Shown: one piece after another, positions 1 to 7,009 of the stretch
Numbering within the stretch: the stretch's first letter is position 1
Layout: every line of letters begins with the position of its first letter
From: Candidatus Borkfalkia faecavium
GTDB lineage: Bacteria > Bacillota > Clostridia > Christensenellales > Borkfalkiaceae
Length of the DNA stretch: 50,075 nucleotides
Direction of reading: 5' to 3'
NCBI GenBank assembly: GCA_019114755.1
Contig: DXEW01000035.1
Location: forward strand, 1-50,075
Translations under genes and position numbers: made by a program
Notes under the pieces: generated by a model
Databases searched by the model: none
Told to the model about the DNA's origin: nothing
Seen by the model: only the letters and a program-made list of their open reading frames with translations

Positions 1-130
1 AAAAAATTTTATACCAAAATTTATACCAGCTTTTTTCCGCCCCGTGAAAATAAGCATAAATCAAGCGGTTTTGCCCGAAAGACGTGCGTCTTGGGCAATA
101 TCTTGTGGATAGAACAATACCTTAGGAGGG

Positions 131-164
131 GGCTGTTATATCCATTTAACTACGGAAGCATATG
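131..164 (+). repeat. direct repeat copy A (partner at 281-314)
   Basis: GGCTGTTATATCCAT and the following ACGGAAGCATA recur exactly 150 bp downstream with a few substitutions. The two copies flank the hairpin-rich segment, as the ends of a small inserted element or of a tandemly duplicated unit would. Confidence 0.5.
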
Positions 165-280
165 AAACTAACGATATTCCCGCCGACTCCCGGCGGGTAT
201 CTGCCGAAACCCCTAAAGGGGTCCCCTCGGCAGAGTGTCGCTTCGCTCGCGCGAACCCACAACGGCCCCGAAGGTGTGAG

Positions 281-314
281 GGCTGTACTATCCATCGAAC
301 TGCGGAAGCATACA
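281..314 (+). repeat. direct repeat copy B (partner at 131-164)
   Basis: GGCTGTACTATCCAT followed by GCGGAAGCATA. By eye it matches copy A at roughly four fifths of positions. Confidence 0.5.
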
Positions 315-473
315 AGTAGATATATAATACAATATTTTCAGGAAAAAATCAAACACTTTGCGGCGGATGGAAGAAATTTATAAAAAAAGTCCGTATATGA
401 AAATATAATCAAAACCAATAGGGGAGGGCGTGAAAAAATAGTGGCGGAAGGGTGTTTCGGGTAAACTAAAAAT

Positions 474-502
474 TTGCTTTTTCGTCAAAAATAGGATATA
501 AT
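474..502 (+). promoter_or_regulatory. sigma-A-type promoter of the decarboxylase operon
   Basis: TTGCTT at 474-479, a 17-bp spacer and a perfect TATAAT at 497-502. The start codon at 541 is preceded by GGAGG at 532-536, which leaves a short leader of about 30 nt. The stretch between the repeat region and this promoter (about 330-473) is AT-rich and shows nothing I can name. Confidence 0.75.
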
Positions 503-540
503 AGAAATGATTTGTATTCAAATGTTGCCATGGAGGTATT

Positions 541-1929
541 ATGGATAAGATCAAGTTGCTGCAAGCGCGGCGCGCGAAGGTATTGGCGGCAGGTACCGCC
601 ATCCGCAAGGCGATCTCCGTTTGCATCGATGCCGACAGCTTTGTCGAGCTTTCCGGGTTCAGCTTTTCCAAAAACGATTTCTACGATGAAGAGGCGGAAG
701 GAGAAGGCGTCGTGACCGGGTTTGCCACCATCGACGGTTATCCCGTCTACATCGCGGCGCAGAATTTTGCCGTGATGCACGGCGGCGTCAGCGAGGCCGG
801 CTGCGAAAAGATGCTCAAATGCCTGCGCCTTGCCGAAAAGAATTCGACACCCGTCGTCTACATCCTGCACAGCCTGGGCGTGCAGGTGGGCGAAGGCGTT
901 GCCGCGCTGGAAGGGTTTGCAAAGCTCCTTTCGGCGGCCGCGCGCCTGCACGGCGTGGTGCCGCAGTTCGCCGTCGTCGAGGGCGAAGTGTACGGGCAGA
1001 GCGCCCTGCTTGCCGCCTGTGCCGATTTCACCTTCTTTTTGAAGGAAGGCGTGCTGGCGGCGGACAGCCCGCTGGTCATTTCCGCGAGGAGCGGCAAAAA
1101 CCTTCCCAAAGAAGAAGTGGGCGGGGCGAAAGCGCTTTCGAAGGCGAACATCGTCTCCTTCGAAGCCGCCGATCTTTCTGAGGTGCGCGCGGACATCCGC
1201 AAGATCTTAGACGTGTTGCCCGATTACGGCGCCGCCGTGATCGAAAACGGAGCCGACCTCAACGCCGTGCTGCCTGCGCTCAACCAAAACTGCGGCGCGG
1301 AAGCGCTTATCGCCGGCGTGTTCGATAAGGATACCGCCGTCGAGATCGGCAAGCCGTATTCGCCCGAAGTGCGCTGCGTATTGGGCAGGATCGGCGGCAT
1401 CGCCGCGGCGGCCGTGCTCTTTGACGGCGAAGAGGGGGTGGCGCTGAACGAAAACAACGTCGCCAAGATCGCGGCATTTGCCGAGTTCGCTTCTTATTAC
1501 AGCCTTCCCTTTATCACCTTCGTCGATACGCTCGGCGTGCGCGCCGACTTGGAGACCAACAACAGCTTAGTGCTCAAGGCAGTGTTCAAACTGCTTGAAA
1601 CGTACGACCTGCTCGAAAACGCCAAGATCGCCGTCGTCACGGGGCGCGCCATCGGCCTCGGCTATACGCTGTTTGCCGCCAAATCTGCGGGCTTCGATTA
1701 CACCTACGCCTTTGCGAACGCACAGATCGCTCTGTTCGACGGCGTAAAGGGCGCGGAGATCGAATTTGCAGGCGAAGCGAATGCGGACAAGCAAAAGCTC
1801 GCCGCCCGTTATGCCGACGAGAATGCAGACCCCGTCAACGCCGCCAAAAACGGCTATGTGGACAACATCATCGAGCCGCAGTTCGTGCGCCAGTACCTGA
1901 TCGCATCGCTGCAGATGCTCTTGAAGTGA
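541..1929 (+). CDS. divergent acyl-CoA carboxyltransferase-type subunit of the decarboxylase complex
   Basis: The protein has 462 residues with the two-domain crotonase-like fold order of the biotin-dependent carboxyltransferase family (MmdA, GcdA, PccB); those proteins usually have about 510 residues. The N-terminal half aligns around VVTGFATIDGYPVYIAAQ (about residues 56-73) and the C-terminal half around GRIGG, FVDTLG and GRAIGLGY. Position next to oadG, a biotin carrier and oadB supports a role in moving carboxyl groups to or from biotin at the membrane pump. Two glycine-rich oxyanion motifs are changed. Where the family has SGGARIQEGV this protein has SLGVQVGEGV. Where the family has a PCAGGAVYSPA-like loop it has EVYGQSALLAA. 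The protein may have a different substrate or a structural role. Start: GGAGG 4 nt before ATG. Confidence 0.75.
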   Translation: MDKIKLLQARRAKVLAAGTAIRKAISVCIDADSFVELSGFSFSKNDFYDEEAEGEGVVTGFATIDGYPVYIAAQNFAVMHGGVSEAGCEKMLKCLRLAEKNSTPVVYILHSLGVQVGEGVAALEGFAKLLSAAARLHGVVPQFAVVEGEVYGQSALLAACADFTFFLKEGVLAADSPLVISARSGKNLPKEEVGGAKALSKANIVSFEAADLSEVRADIRKILDVLPDYGAAVIENGADLNAVLPALNQNCGAEALIAGVFDKDTAVEIGKPYSPEVRCVLGRIGGIAAAAVLFDGEEGVALNENNVAKIAAFAEFASYYSLPFITFVDTLGVRADLETNNSLVLKAVFKLLETYDLLENAKIAVVTGRAIGLGYTLFAAKSAGFDYTYAFANAQIALFDGVKGAEIEFAGEANADKQKLAARYADENADPVNAAKNGYVDNIIEPQFVRQYLIASLQMLLK

Positions 1930-1936
1930 GGCGGCC

Positions 1937-2299
1937 ATGATCTATTCGTTATTGGCAGCCGCAGGGCAGGAAGTAGACAGCGTCACGGGCAACGTCGTCC
2001 CGTACGTCTCCATCCCGGAGGCGCTGCTGTACGCCCTGGTCGGGTTTCTCGTCACATTCATGGGCATCATCATCCTCATCCTTTTCGTGTGGCTGTGCGG
2101 CAGGATCATGAAGGCGGTCACGCTGCGCAAAAAAGAGAAGAAGGAAGAGCCCGCCGCGCAGGCGGCGCCTTCCGAAGACAAGGATGCGGAAGAGGTGGAT
2201 GCACGGGTGCGCGCCGCCATCGTTGCGGCGGTCGCGGCTTACCTCGCAGGGGAGAACAGTTCCTGCGAGTTCAAGGTCAAGAGGATCAAGAGATTATAA
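1937..2299 (+). CDS. OadG-like gamma subunit of the sodium-pumping decarboxylase
   Basis: This small protein of 120 residues has one strong membrane segment at about residues 29-55, preceded by a short outward stretch. A charged Lys/Glu linker follows, then a cytoplasmic tail ending in basic residues. That is the layout of OadG/MmdD gamma subunits, which anchor the cytoplasmic carboxyltransferase to the membrane beta subunit. It lies 7 bp after the carboxyltransferase gene and 18 bp before the biotin carrier. Assignment rests on architecture and context, since gamma subunits are poorly conserved. Confidence 0.75.
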   Translation: MIYSLLAAAGQEVDSVTGNVVPYVSIPEALLYALVGFLVTFMGIIILILFVWLCGRIMKAVTLRKKEKKEEPAAQAAPSEDKDAEEVDARVRAAIVAAVAAYLAGENSSCEFKVKRIKRL

Positions 2300-2317
2300 G
2301 GCATAAGGAGAAACATC

Positions 2318-2671
2318 ATGCGTAAATTTATCATCACCATCGAAGGAAAGAGCTATGAAGTCGGCGTGGAAGAAGTGGGCGCAGAGCAGTCTGCCGCTCC
2401 CGTCATTGCGGCTCCCGCCGCCCCCGCAGCGCCCGCAGCGGCGCCCGCCGCTCCCGTCAGCGGAGAAAAATTGCTTTCTCCTTTCCCCGGGCTGATCAAA
2501 AAGTTCCTGGTAGAGGAGGGCGCTTCCGTCAAAAAAGACCAGCCCGTGCTCGTGCTGGAGGCGATGAAGATGGACAACGACATCACCGCCCCCTGCGACG
2601 GCAAGATCTCTTTCAAGACGGCGGTCGGCAGCAACGTCGAAACGAATACTTTACTCGCCGTGATCGGCTGA
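2318..2671 (+). CDS. biotin carboxyl carrier protein of the decarboxylase
   Basis: The protein has 117 residues. The N-terminal part (about 1-22) is a conserved IEGKSYEV-type strand, followed by an Ala/Pro hinge (about 25-47) and a biotinyl domain from about residue 50. The motif EAMKMDN places the biotinylated lysine at Lys84. It carries the carboxyl group between the carboxyltransferase and OadB. The OadA encoded downstream lacks its own biotin domain, so this carrier is probably shared by both carboxyltransferase-type subunits. Confidence 0.9.
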   Translation: MRKFIITIEGKSYEVGVEEVGAEQSAAPVIAAPAAPAAPAAAPAAPVSGEKLLSPFPGLIKKFLVEEGASVKKDQPVLVLEAMKMDNDITAPCDGKISFKTAVGSNVETNTLLAVIG

Positions 2672-2684
2672 CAGGCGGTGCACG

Positions 2685-4175
2685 ATGCAGTATCTTGCAG
2701 CTGAATCAGCGAATTTTATAGAAAGATTGGCTGAGATGTTCCAAAACCTGTGGGGCTCGACCGGCTTCATGCAGGGCGACTGGCAGAACTATGTGATGCT
2801 GGTCGTGGCATTGGTTTTGATGTATCTCGCCATCGTGAAAAAATTCGAACCGCTCCTTCTCTTGCCCATCGCCTTCGGCATGTTCCTCATCAACATCCCG
2901 GGCGCGCAAGACATCGTCTGGGGCAAATATGAAACTCCGGATATGTCGCTGCAGCTGGGCATCGACGGCGGGTTCGAAAATGTAGCCAAATACTTCAGCA
3001 GCGTCCTCGATCAGACCATCTTCATCCGCGAAGGGTACCTCAGTGCCAACGGAGACACGGTCACCTTCTATTCTTCGCTCGAGGCGCTCAACCAGGGCAT
3101 CACCGCCGCCAGCACCATGTCGGCAGGGCAGTTTGCAAACTTTACCCTGCAGGGCTATATCCAGGGCGCGGTCACGGACGGCGCGGCGAACTTCGTCAGC
3201 GATGCCGTCGTCATCAGCCACGCCTATGACGACGTGACCAACCGCGGCCTCTTATGGTATCTGTATTACGGCGTAGATAAAGTCATCTACCCGCCGCTCA
3301 TCTTCATGGGCATCGGCGCCATGACCGACTTCGGCCCGCTGATCGCCAACCCCAAGAGCATGCTCATCGGCGCGGCGGCGCAGCTGGGCGTGTTCCTGAC
3401 CTTTGTCGGCGCGGTCATTCTGGGCTTTGACGCCGCGGCTGCCGCTTCCATTGCCATCATCGGCGGTGCCGACGGCCCGACGGCCATCTACCTCACCCAG
3501 CAGCTCTCCGCCTTCACCAACCGCGACCTGCTGGCGACTATCGCCATCGCGGCGTATTCGTATATGGCGCTCATCCCCATCATTCAAAAGCCGATCATGA
3601 AGCTGATGACGACCAAAAAGGAACGCGCCATCAAGATGAAGCAGCTGCGCGAGGTTTCGAAGGTGGAAAAGATCGTCTTCCCCATCCTGTGCACGCTGAT
3701 CGTCGGCATCCTGCTGCCGGACGCCATCCCGCTTTTGGGTATGCTGATGCTGGGCAATCTGATGCGCGAGAGCGGCGTCGTAGACAGGCTCTCGACGCAG
3801 GCGCAGAACGGCCTCATGAACACGATCACCATCTTCCTCGGCGTATCCGTCGGCTGCAAGGCGATCGGCACCACCTTCCTCACCGTCGATACCCTCTCCA
3901 TCGTGCTGCTCGGCCTGTTCGCCTTCTGCTTCGGCACCGTGGGCGGCCTGCTGATGGCAAAGATCATGAACAAGATCTCGGGCGGAAAGATCAACCCGCT
4001 CATCGGTTCTGCGGGCGTCTCGGCGGTGCCGATGGCGGCGCGTATCTCCGAAGACGTGGGCAGGGAAGAAGATCCGAGCAACCACCTGCTGATGCACGCC
4101 ATGGGCCCGAACGTGGCAGGCGTCATCGGCTCCGCGGTCGCGGCGGGCTTCCTGCTGGCTTGCTTCGGCGGCTGA
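2685..4175 (+). CDS. oadB: sodium-pumping decarboxylase beta subunit
   Basis: Integral membrane beta subunit that decarboxylates carboxybiotin and exports Na+. At 496 residues it is longer than the usual roughly 375-430. Key residues of the pump are present: GGADGP with Asp263 (Asp203 of the Klebsiella protein) and NPLIGSAGVSAVP with Asn437, Gly441 and Ser446, followed by Arg453. These keep the spacing of Asn373, Gly377, Ser382 and Arg389. The extra length is an insertion of about 110 residues, roughly 75-187, between LLLLPIAFGMFLINIPG and the GLLWYLYYGV segment. The insert is mostly polar. It starts 13 bp after the biotin carrier gene. Confidence 0.93.
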   Translation: MQYLAAESANFIERLAEMFQNLWGSTGFMQGDWQNYVMLVVALVLMYLAIVKKFEPLLLLPIAFGMFLINIPGAQDIVWGKYETPDMSLQLGIDGGFENVAKYFSSVLDQTIFIREGYLSANGDTVTFYSSLEALNQGITAASTMSAGQFANFTLQGYIQGAVTDGAANFVSDAVVISHAYDDVTNRGLLWYLYYGVDKVIYPPLIFMGIGAMTDFGPLIANPKSMLIGAAAQLGVFLTFVGAVILGFDAAAAASIAIIGGADGPTAIYLTQQLSAFTNRDLLATIAIAAYSYMALIPIIQKPIMKLMTTKKERAIKMKQLREVSKVEKIVFPILCTLIVGILLPDAIPLLGMLMLGNLMRESGVVDRLSTQAQNGLMNTITIFLGVSVGCKAIGTTFLTVDTLSIVLLGLFAFCFGTVGGLLMAKIMNKISGGKINPLIGSAGVSAVPMAARISEDVGREEDPSNHLLMHAMGPNVAGVIGSAVAAGFLLACFGG

Positions 4176-4183
4176 TAAACTTT

Positions 4184-4212
4184 GCGGATGCCGCGCTCGC
4201 CGCGGCGTCCGC
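4184..4212 (+). other. intercistronic hairpin between oadB and oadA
   Basis: GCGGATGCCGCG at 4184-4195 and CGCGGCGTCCGC at 4201-4212 form a 12-bp stem with one wobble pair and a 5-nt loop. No U-run follows, so it is more likely an mRNA processing or stability element than a terminator. The ribosome-binding site of oadA (TTAGGAG) lies just after it. Confidence 0.5.
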
Positions 4213-4237
4213 CGCAACTTGATTTAGGAGAATAGCA

Positions 4238-5647
4238 ATGGCTGAAAATATTGCAAAAAAAGTGATGATCACGGATACCATCCTGCGCGATGCGCACCAG
4301 TCGCAGGCGGCGACGCGCATGCGCCTGGATGAAATGATCCCCGTGCTGGAACAGCTGGACGATATCGGCTATTATTCGCTGGAAGCGTGGGGCGGCGCCA
4401 CCTTCGATACCTGCCTCCGCTTTTTGAACGAAGACCCGTGGGAGCGCCTGCGCACGTTGAAAAGATATTTGAAGAAGACGCCCATTCAAATGCTGCTGCG
4501 CGGCCAGAACCTGCTCGGCTATCGCCATTATTCGGACGACGTGGTGGAAAAATTCGTCGCCAAGTCCATCGAAAACGGCGTCGGCATCGTGCGCGTGTTC
4601 GACGCGCTCAACGACCCGCGCAATCTGGAGACGTCGATGAAGGCGATCAAAAAGTACGGCGGCGTCTGCGAGGCGGCGATCTCGTACACGACCAGTCCCG
4701 TGCATACGACCGAATACTTTGTCAAACTCGCCAAACAGCTGGAGGGGATGGGGGCTGACAATATCTGCATCAAAGATATGGCCAACCTCCTGCTGCCGTA
4801 CACGGCTTACGACCTCGTCTCCCGCCTGAAGGCGGAGCTCAAGCCCGAGACCAAGGTGCACCTGCACACGCACAACACGGCGGGCACGGGCGATATGGTC
4901 AATCTGAAGGCGATCGAAGCGGGCGCAGACATCGTCGACTGCGCGCTTTCGCCCCTCGGCAACGGCACCAGCCAGCCCGCCACCGAACCGTTGGTGGCAA
5001 CGCTCGCGGGCACGCCGTACGATACGGGCATCGAGATCAAAAAGCTGCTGCCCATCGTCAATCATTTCAAAACGGTGGCAGAGCGCCTCAAAAAAGACGG
5101 CTTCCTCTCCGCCAAGGTGCTCTCCGTCGATATCAACGCCCTCATCTACCAGGTGCCGGGCGGCATGCTCTCCAACCTCATCTCGCAGCTCAAACAGCAG
5201 AACAAGTCGGATAAATTGGAAGAGGTGCTGGCGGAAGTGCCCAACGTCCGCCGCGACTGCGGCTATCCGCCCCTGGTGACGCCTTCCAGCCAGATCGTCG
5301 GCACGCAGGCGGTGCTCAACGTCATCGCCGGCGAGCGCTATAAGATGGTCACCAAGGAGTTCAAGGGGCTGCTGCGCGGCGAATACGGCAAGCTGCCCGC
5401 AGAGCCGGACGAGGCGGTGGTCAAGCAGTGCATCGGCGACGAGCCGCGCATCACTTATCGCCCCGCAGACGACTTCAAACCGGAGTACGACCAGTTCAAG
5501 GCGGAGATCGCCGACTATATGGAACAGGAAGAAGACGTGCTCTCGTATGCCGTGTTCGGGCAGGTGGCGCTCAACTTCTTCAAGTGGCGCAAAGCGCGCA
5601 AAGACGGCGTCGATAAGAACATGACGGACGGGGTATATCCCGTCTGA
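4238..5647 (+). CDS. oadA: oxaloacetate decarboxylase alpha / pyruvate carboxylase carboxyltransferase subunit without biotin domain
   Basis: The protein has 469 residues with a TIM-barrel carboxyltransferase domain. It shows TDTILRDAHQS (metal-binding Asp18), the LLRGQNLLGYRHY segment, FDALNDPRN, KDMANLLLPY and HLHTHNTAGT, then the conserved carboxylase C-terminal region to about 465. It transfers the carboxyl group of oxaloacetate to or from biotin. The usual C-terminal biotinyl domain is absent, consistent with the separate carrier at 2318-2671. It is the last gene of the operon. It could equally be the B subunit of a pyruvate carboxylase, but oadB and oadG favour the sodium-pump decarboxylase. 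Confidence 0.9.
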   Translation: MAENIAKKVMITDTILRDAHQSQAATRMRLDEMIPVLEQLDDIGYYSLEAWGGATFDTCLRFLNEDPWERLRTLKRYLKKTPIQMLLRGQNLLGYRHYSDDVVEKFVAKSIENGVGIVRVFDALNDPRNLETSMKAIKKYGGVCEAAISYTTSPVHTTEYFVKLAKQLEGMGADNICIKDMANLLLPYTAYDLVSRLKAELKPETKVHLHTHNTAGTGDMVNLKAIEAGADIVDCALSPLGNGTSQPATEPLVATLAGTPYDTGIEIKKLLPIVNHFKTVAERLKKDGFLSAKVLSVDINALIYQVPGGMLSNLISQLKQQNKSDKLEEVLAEVPNVRRDCGYPPLVTPSSQIVGTQAVLNVIAGERYKMVTKEFKGLLRGEYGKLPAEPDEAVVKQCIGDEPRITYRPADDFKPEYDQFKAEIADYMEQEEDVLSYAVFGQVALNFFKWRKARKDGVDKNMTDGVYPV

Positions 5648-5697
5648 TCCTGACCGCGGGGGCCTGTGCCTTCGCGGTTTCTTCCCGCGGAGGGAAC

Positions 5698-6927
5698 ATG
5701 AAGCGAGTATGTGTGATCGGCGCGGGCGCCGCGGGGCTGATGGCCGCCTATACCGCCGCCTGCGGCGGCAATGAAGTCATCGTCGTCGAAAAGAACGAAA
5801 AGGCGGGCAAAAAGATCTATATCACCGGAAAGGGGCGCTGCAACGTCACCAACGACGTCGCCCCCGAAGGCTTTTTCCCAAACGTGGTGCGCAACCCGAA
5901 ATTTTTATACGGCTGCATCTGGACCTTCCCGCCGTCCAAGCTGATGCAGATGCTCGAAGAGGGTGGCCTGCCTTTGAAAGTGGAACGGGGCAACCGCGTC
6001 TTTCCCGCCTCCGACAAGGCGAGCGACGTCACCAAATGTTTGGAACACTATTGCAGAAGGAGCGGCGTTACCTTTTCTTTTAACGAAAAGGTGGAAAAAA
6101 TCGAGCGTTTGCAGAGTACTATGTTTGACATAATTACCGACAAACGCGAGATCGAAGCGGACGCGGTCATCGTCTGCACGGGCGGGCTGTCTTACCCCGC
6201 CACGGGCAGCAGCGGCGACGGGCTCCGCTTTGCGAAGGAGTTCGGCCTTGCCTTGCAGCCCGCGCGCCCGGCGCTCGTCGGCATCGAGTGCGATATGACG
6301 CGGCTCGACGTGCAGGGGCTGTCTTTGAAGAACGTGCGCCTCTCCGCCTTGCGCGGCGGCAAAGAGCTGGCGGGGTTTTTCGGCGAGATGCTGTTCACCC
6401 ATTTCGGCATATCGGGGCCCATCGCTCTGACGCTGTCCAGCCTCATCAACCGCGAAAACCTGTCGGATATCGCCCTGCGCATCGATCTGAAACCCGCGCT
6501 GGACGCTGCCACGCTGGATAAAAGGGTGCTGCGCGATCTGTCCGCGTACAGCAACCGACAGATGGCGCACGCCGTGGAAGATCTGCTGCCGAGGCGCCTG
6601 ATCCTGCCGGTATTGGAGCAGGCGGGCATCGCCGCAGAGCTGCCTGCAAACTCTTTGACCAAGGGGCAGCGCGAACGGCTTGTAGTGGCGTTGAAGGGCT
6701 TTTCCCTCCGACCGCTGCGGCTGCGGCCGATCGAGGAGGGCATCGTCACTTCCGGCGGCGTCGACGTGCGCGAGATCGATCCCAAGACGATGGAGTGTAA
6801 AAAGGTGCCGGGGCTGTATTTTTGCGGCGAGGTGCTGGACGTGGACGCGCTGACGGGCGGCTTCAATTTGCAGATCGCCTTTTCCACCGGCTATGCCGCG
6901 GGTAAGGCGGTTTGCGCGCAAAAATAG
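5698..6927 (+). CDS. HI0933/BaiN-family FAD-dependent oxidoreductase
   Basis: The flavoprotein has 409 residues. The N-terminal dinucleotide-binding motif is GAGAAGLMAAY (residues 8-18), and GKGRCNVTN follows near residue 45, both typical of the HI0933 family. CTGGLSYPATGSSGDG lies in the middle, and FCGEVLDVDALTGGFNLQ near the C-terminus closes the FAD site. The substrate is unknown; some relatives act on bile-acid intermediates, but that is not shown here. In clostridia this gene often precedes cmk, plsC and ispH-rpsA, as it does here. SD GGAGGG lies 5 nt before the start. An AGTACTATG-type repeat is embedded in frame at 6108-6135. Confidence 0.85.
   Translation: MKRVCVIGAGAAGLMAAYTAACGGNEVIVVEKNEKAGKKIYITGKGRCNVTNDVAPEGFFPNVVRNPKFLYGCIWTFPPSKLMQMLEEGGLPLKVERGNRVFPASDKASDVTKCLEHYCRRSGVTFSFNEKVEKIERLQSTMFDIITDKREIEADAVIVCTGGLSYPATGSSGDGLRFAKEFGLALQPARPALVGIECDMTRLDVQGLSLKNVRLSALRGGKELAGFFGEMLFTHFGISGPIALTLSSLINRENLSDIALRIDLKPALDAATLDKRVLRDLSAYSNRQMAHAVEDLLPRRLILPVLEQAGIAAELPANSLTKGQRERLVVALKGFSLRPLRLRPIEEGIVTSGGVDVREIDPKTMECKKVPGLYFCGEVLDVDALTGGFNLQIAFSTGYAAGKAVCAQK
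6108..6135 (+). repeat. dispersed AGTACTATG motif, copy 1 (inside a gene)
   Basis: TTTGCAGAGTACTATG followed by TTTGACATAATT, within the flavoprotein gene and translated in frame as QSTMFDII. It differs from the intergenic copies mainly at GCAG versus GCGA and in the 3-base centre of TATGT-nnn-ACATA. Confidence 0.5.
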
Positions 6928-6958
6928 CCATTCAATAACAAAAATAGCAATTCAACAA
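6919..6958 (+). repeat. tandem 20-bp duplication after the flavoprotein gene
   Basis: CAAAAATAGCCATTCAATAA (6919-6938) is followed directly by CAAAAATAGCAATTCAACAA (6939-6958), with 2 differences. The first unit contains the stop codon of the upstream gene. Confidence 0.6.
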
Positions 6959-6970
6959 AGATTTTTCATT

Positions 6971-7000
6971 TTTGCGAAGTACTATGTCACACATAATTCG
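6971..7000 (+). repeat. dispersed AGTACTATG motif, copy 2 (upstream of aroH-cmk)
   Basis: TTTGCGAAGTACTATG followed by TCACACATAATTCG. The core TATGT-CAC-ACATA is an inverted repeat. The motif abuts the GGAGGT ribosome-binding site of the next gene. Confidence 0.65.
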
Positions 7001-7009
7001 GAGGTAAGT

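Larger units (their letters stand above)
60..330. other. structured intergenic region, possible small RNA or palindromic repeat element
   Basis: No convincing gene lies in 1-540. This part holds a chain of potential hairpins. TTGCCC at 71-76 pairs with GGGCAA at 93-98, enclosing AAGAC/GTCTT. A CCGCC/GGCGG hairpin follows near 181-198. TGCCGA/TCGGCA near 201-235 encloses CCCC-TAAA-GGGG. A TCGCTTCGCTCGCGCGA-type palindrome lies near 239-255. Clustered palindromes like these are typical of small non-autonomous repeat elements or structured RNA. I cannot assign a known RNA family. The only open frame here (162-383) lacks a ribosome-binding site and plausible protein content. Confidence 0.4.

Noticed and set aside
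162-383. Open frame in the first intergenic region
   Set aside because: No ribosome-binding site; it runs through the palindromes and one direct repeat, and the translation looks random.
6971-7000. dif-like recombination site
   Set aside because: There are seven copies and no match to the XerC/XerD arm pattern.
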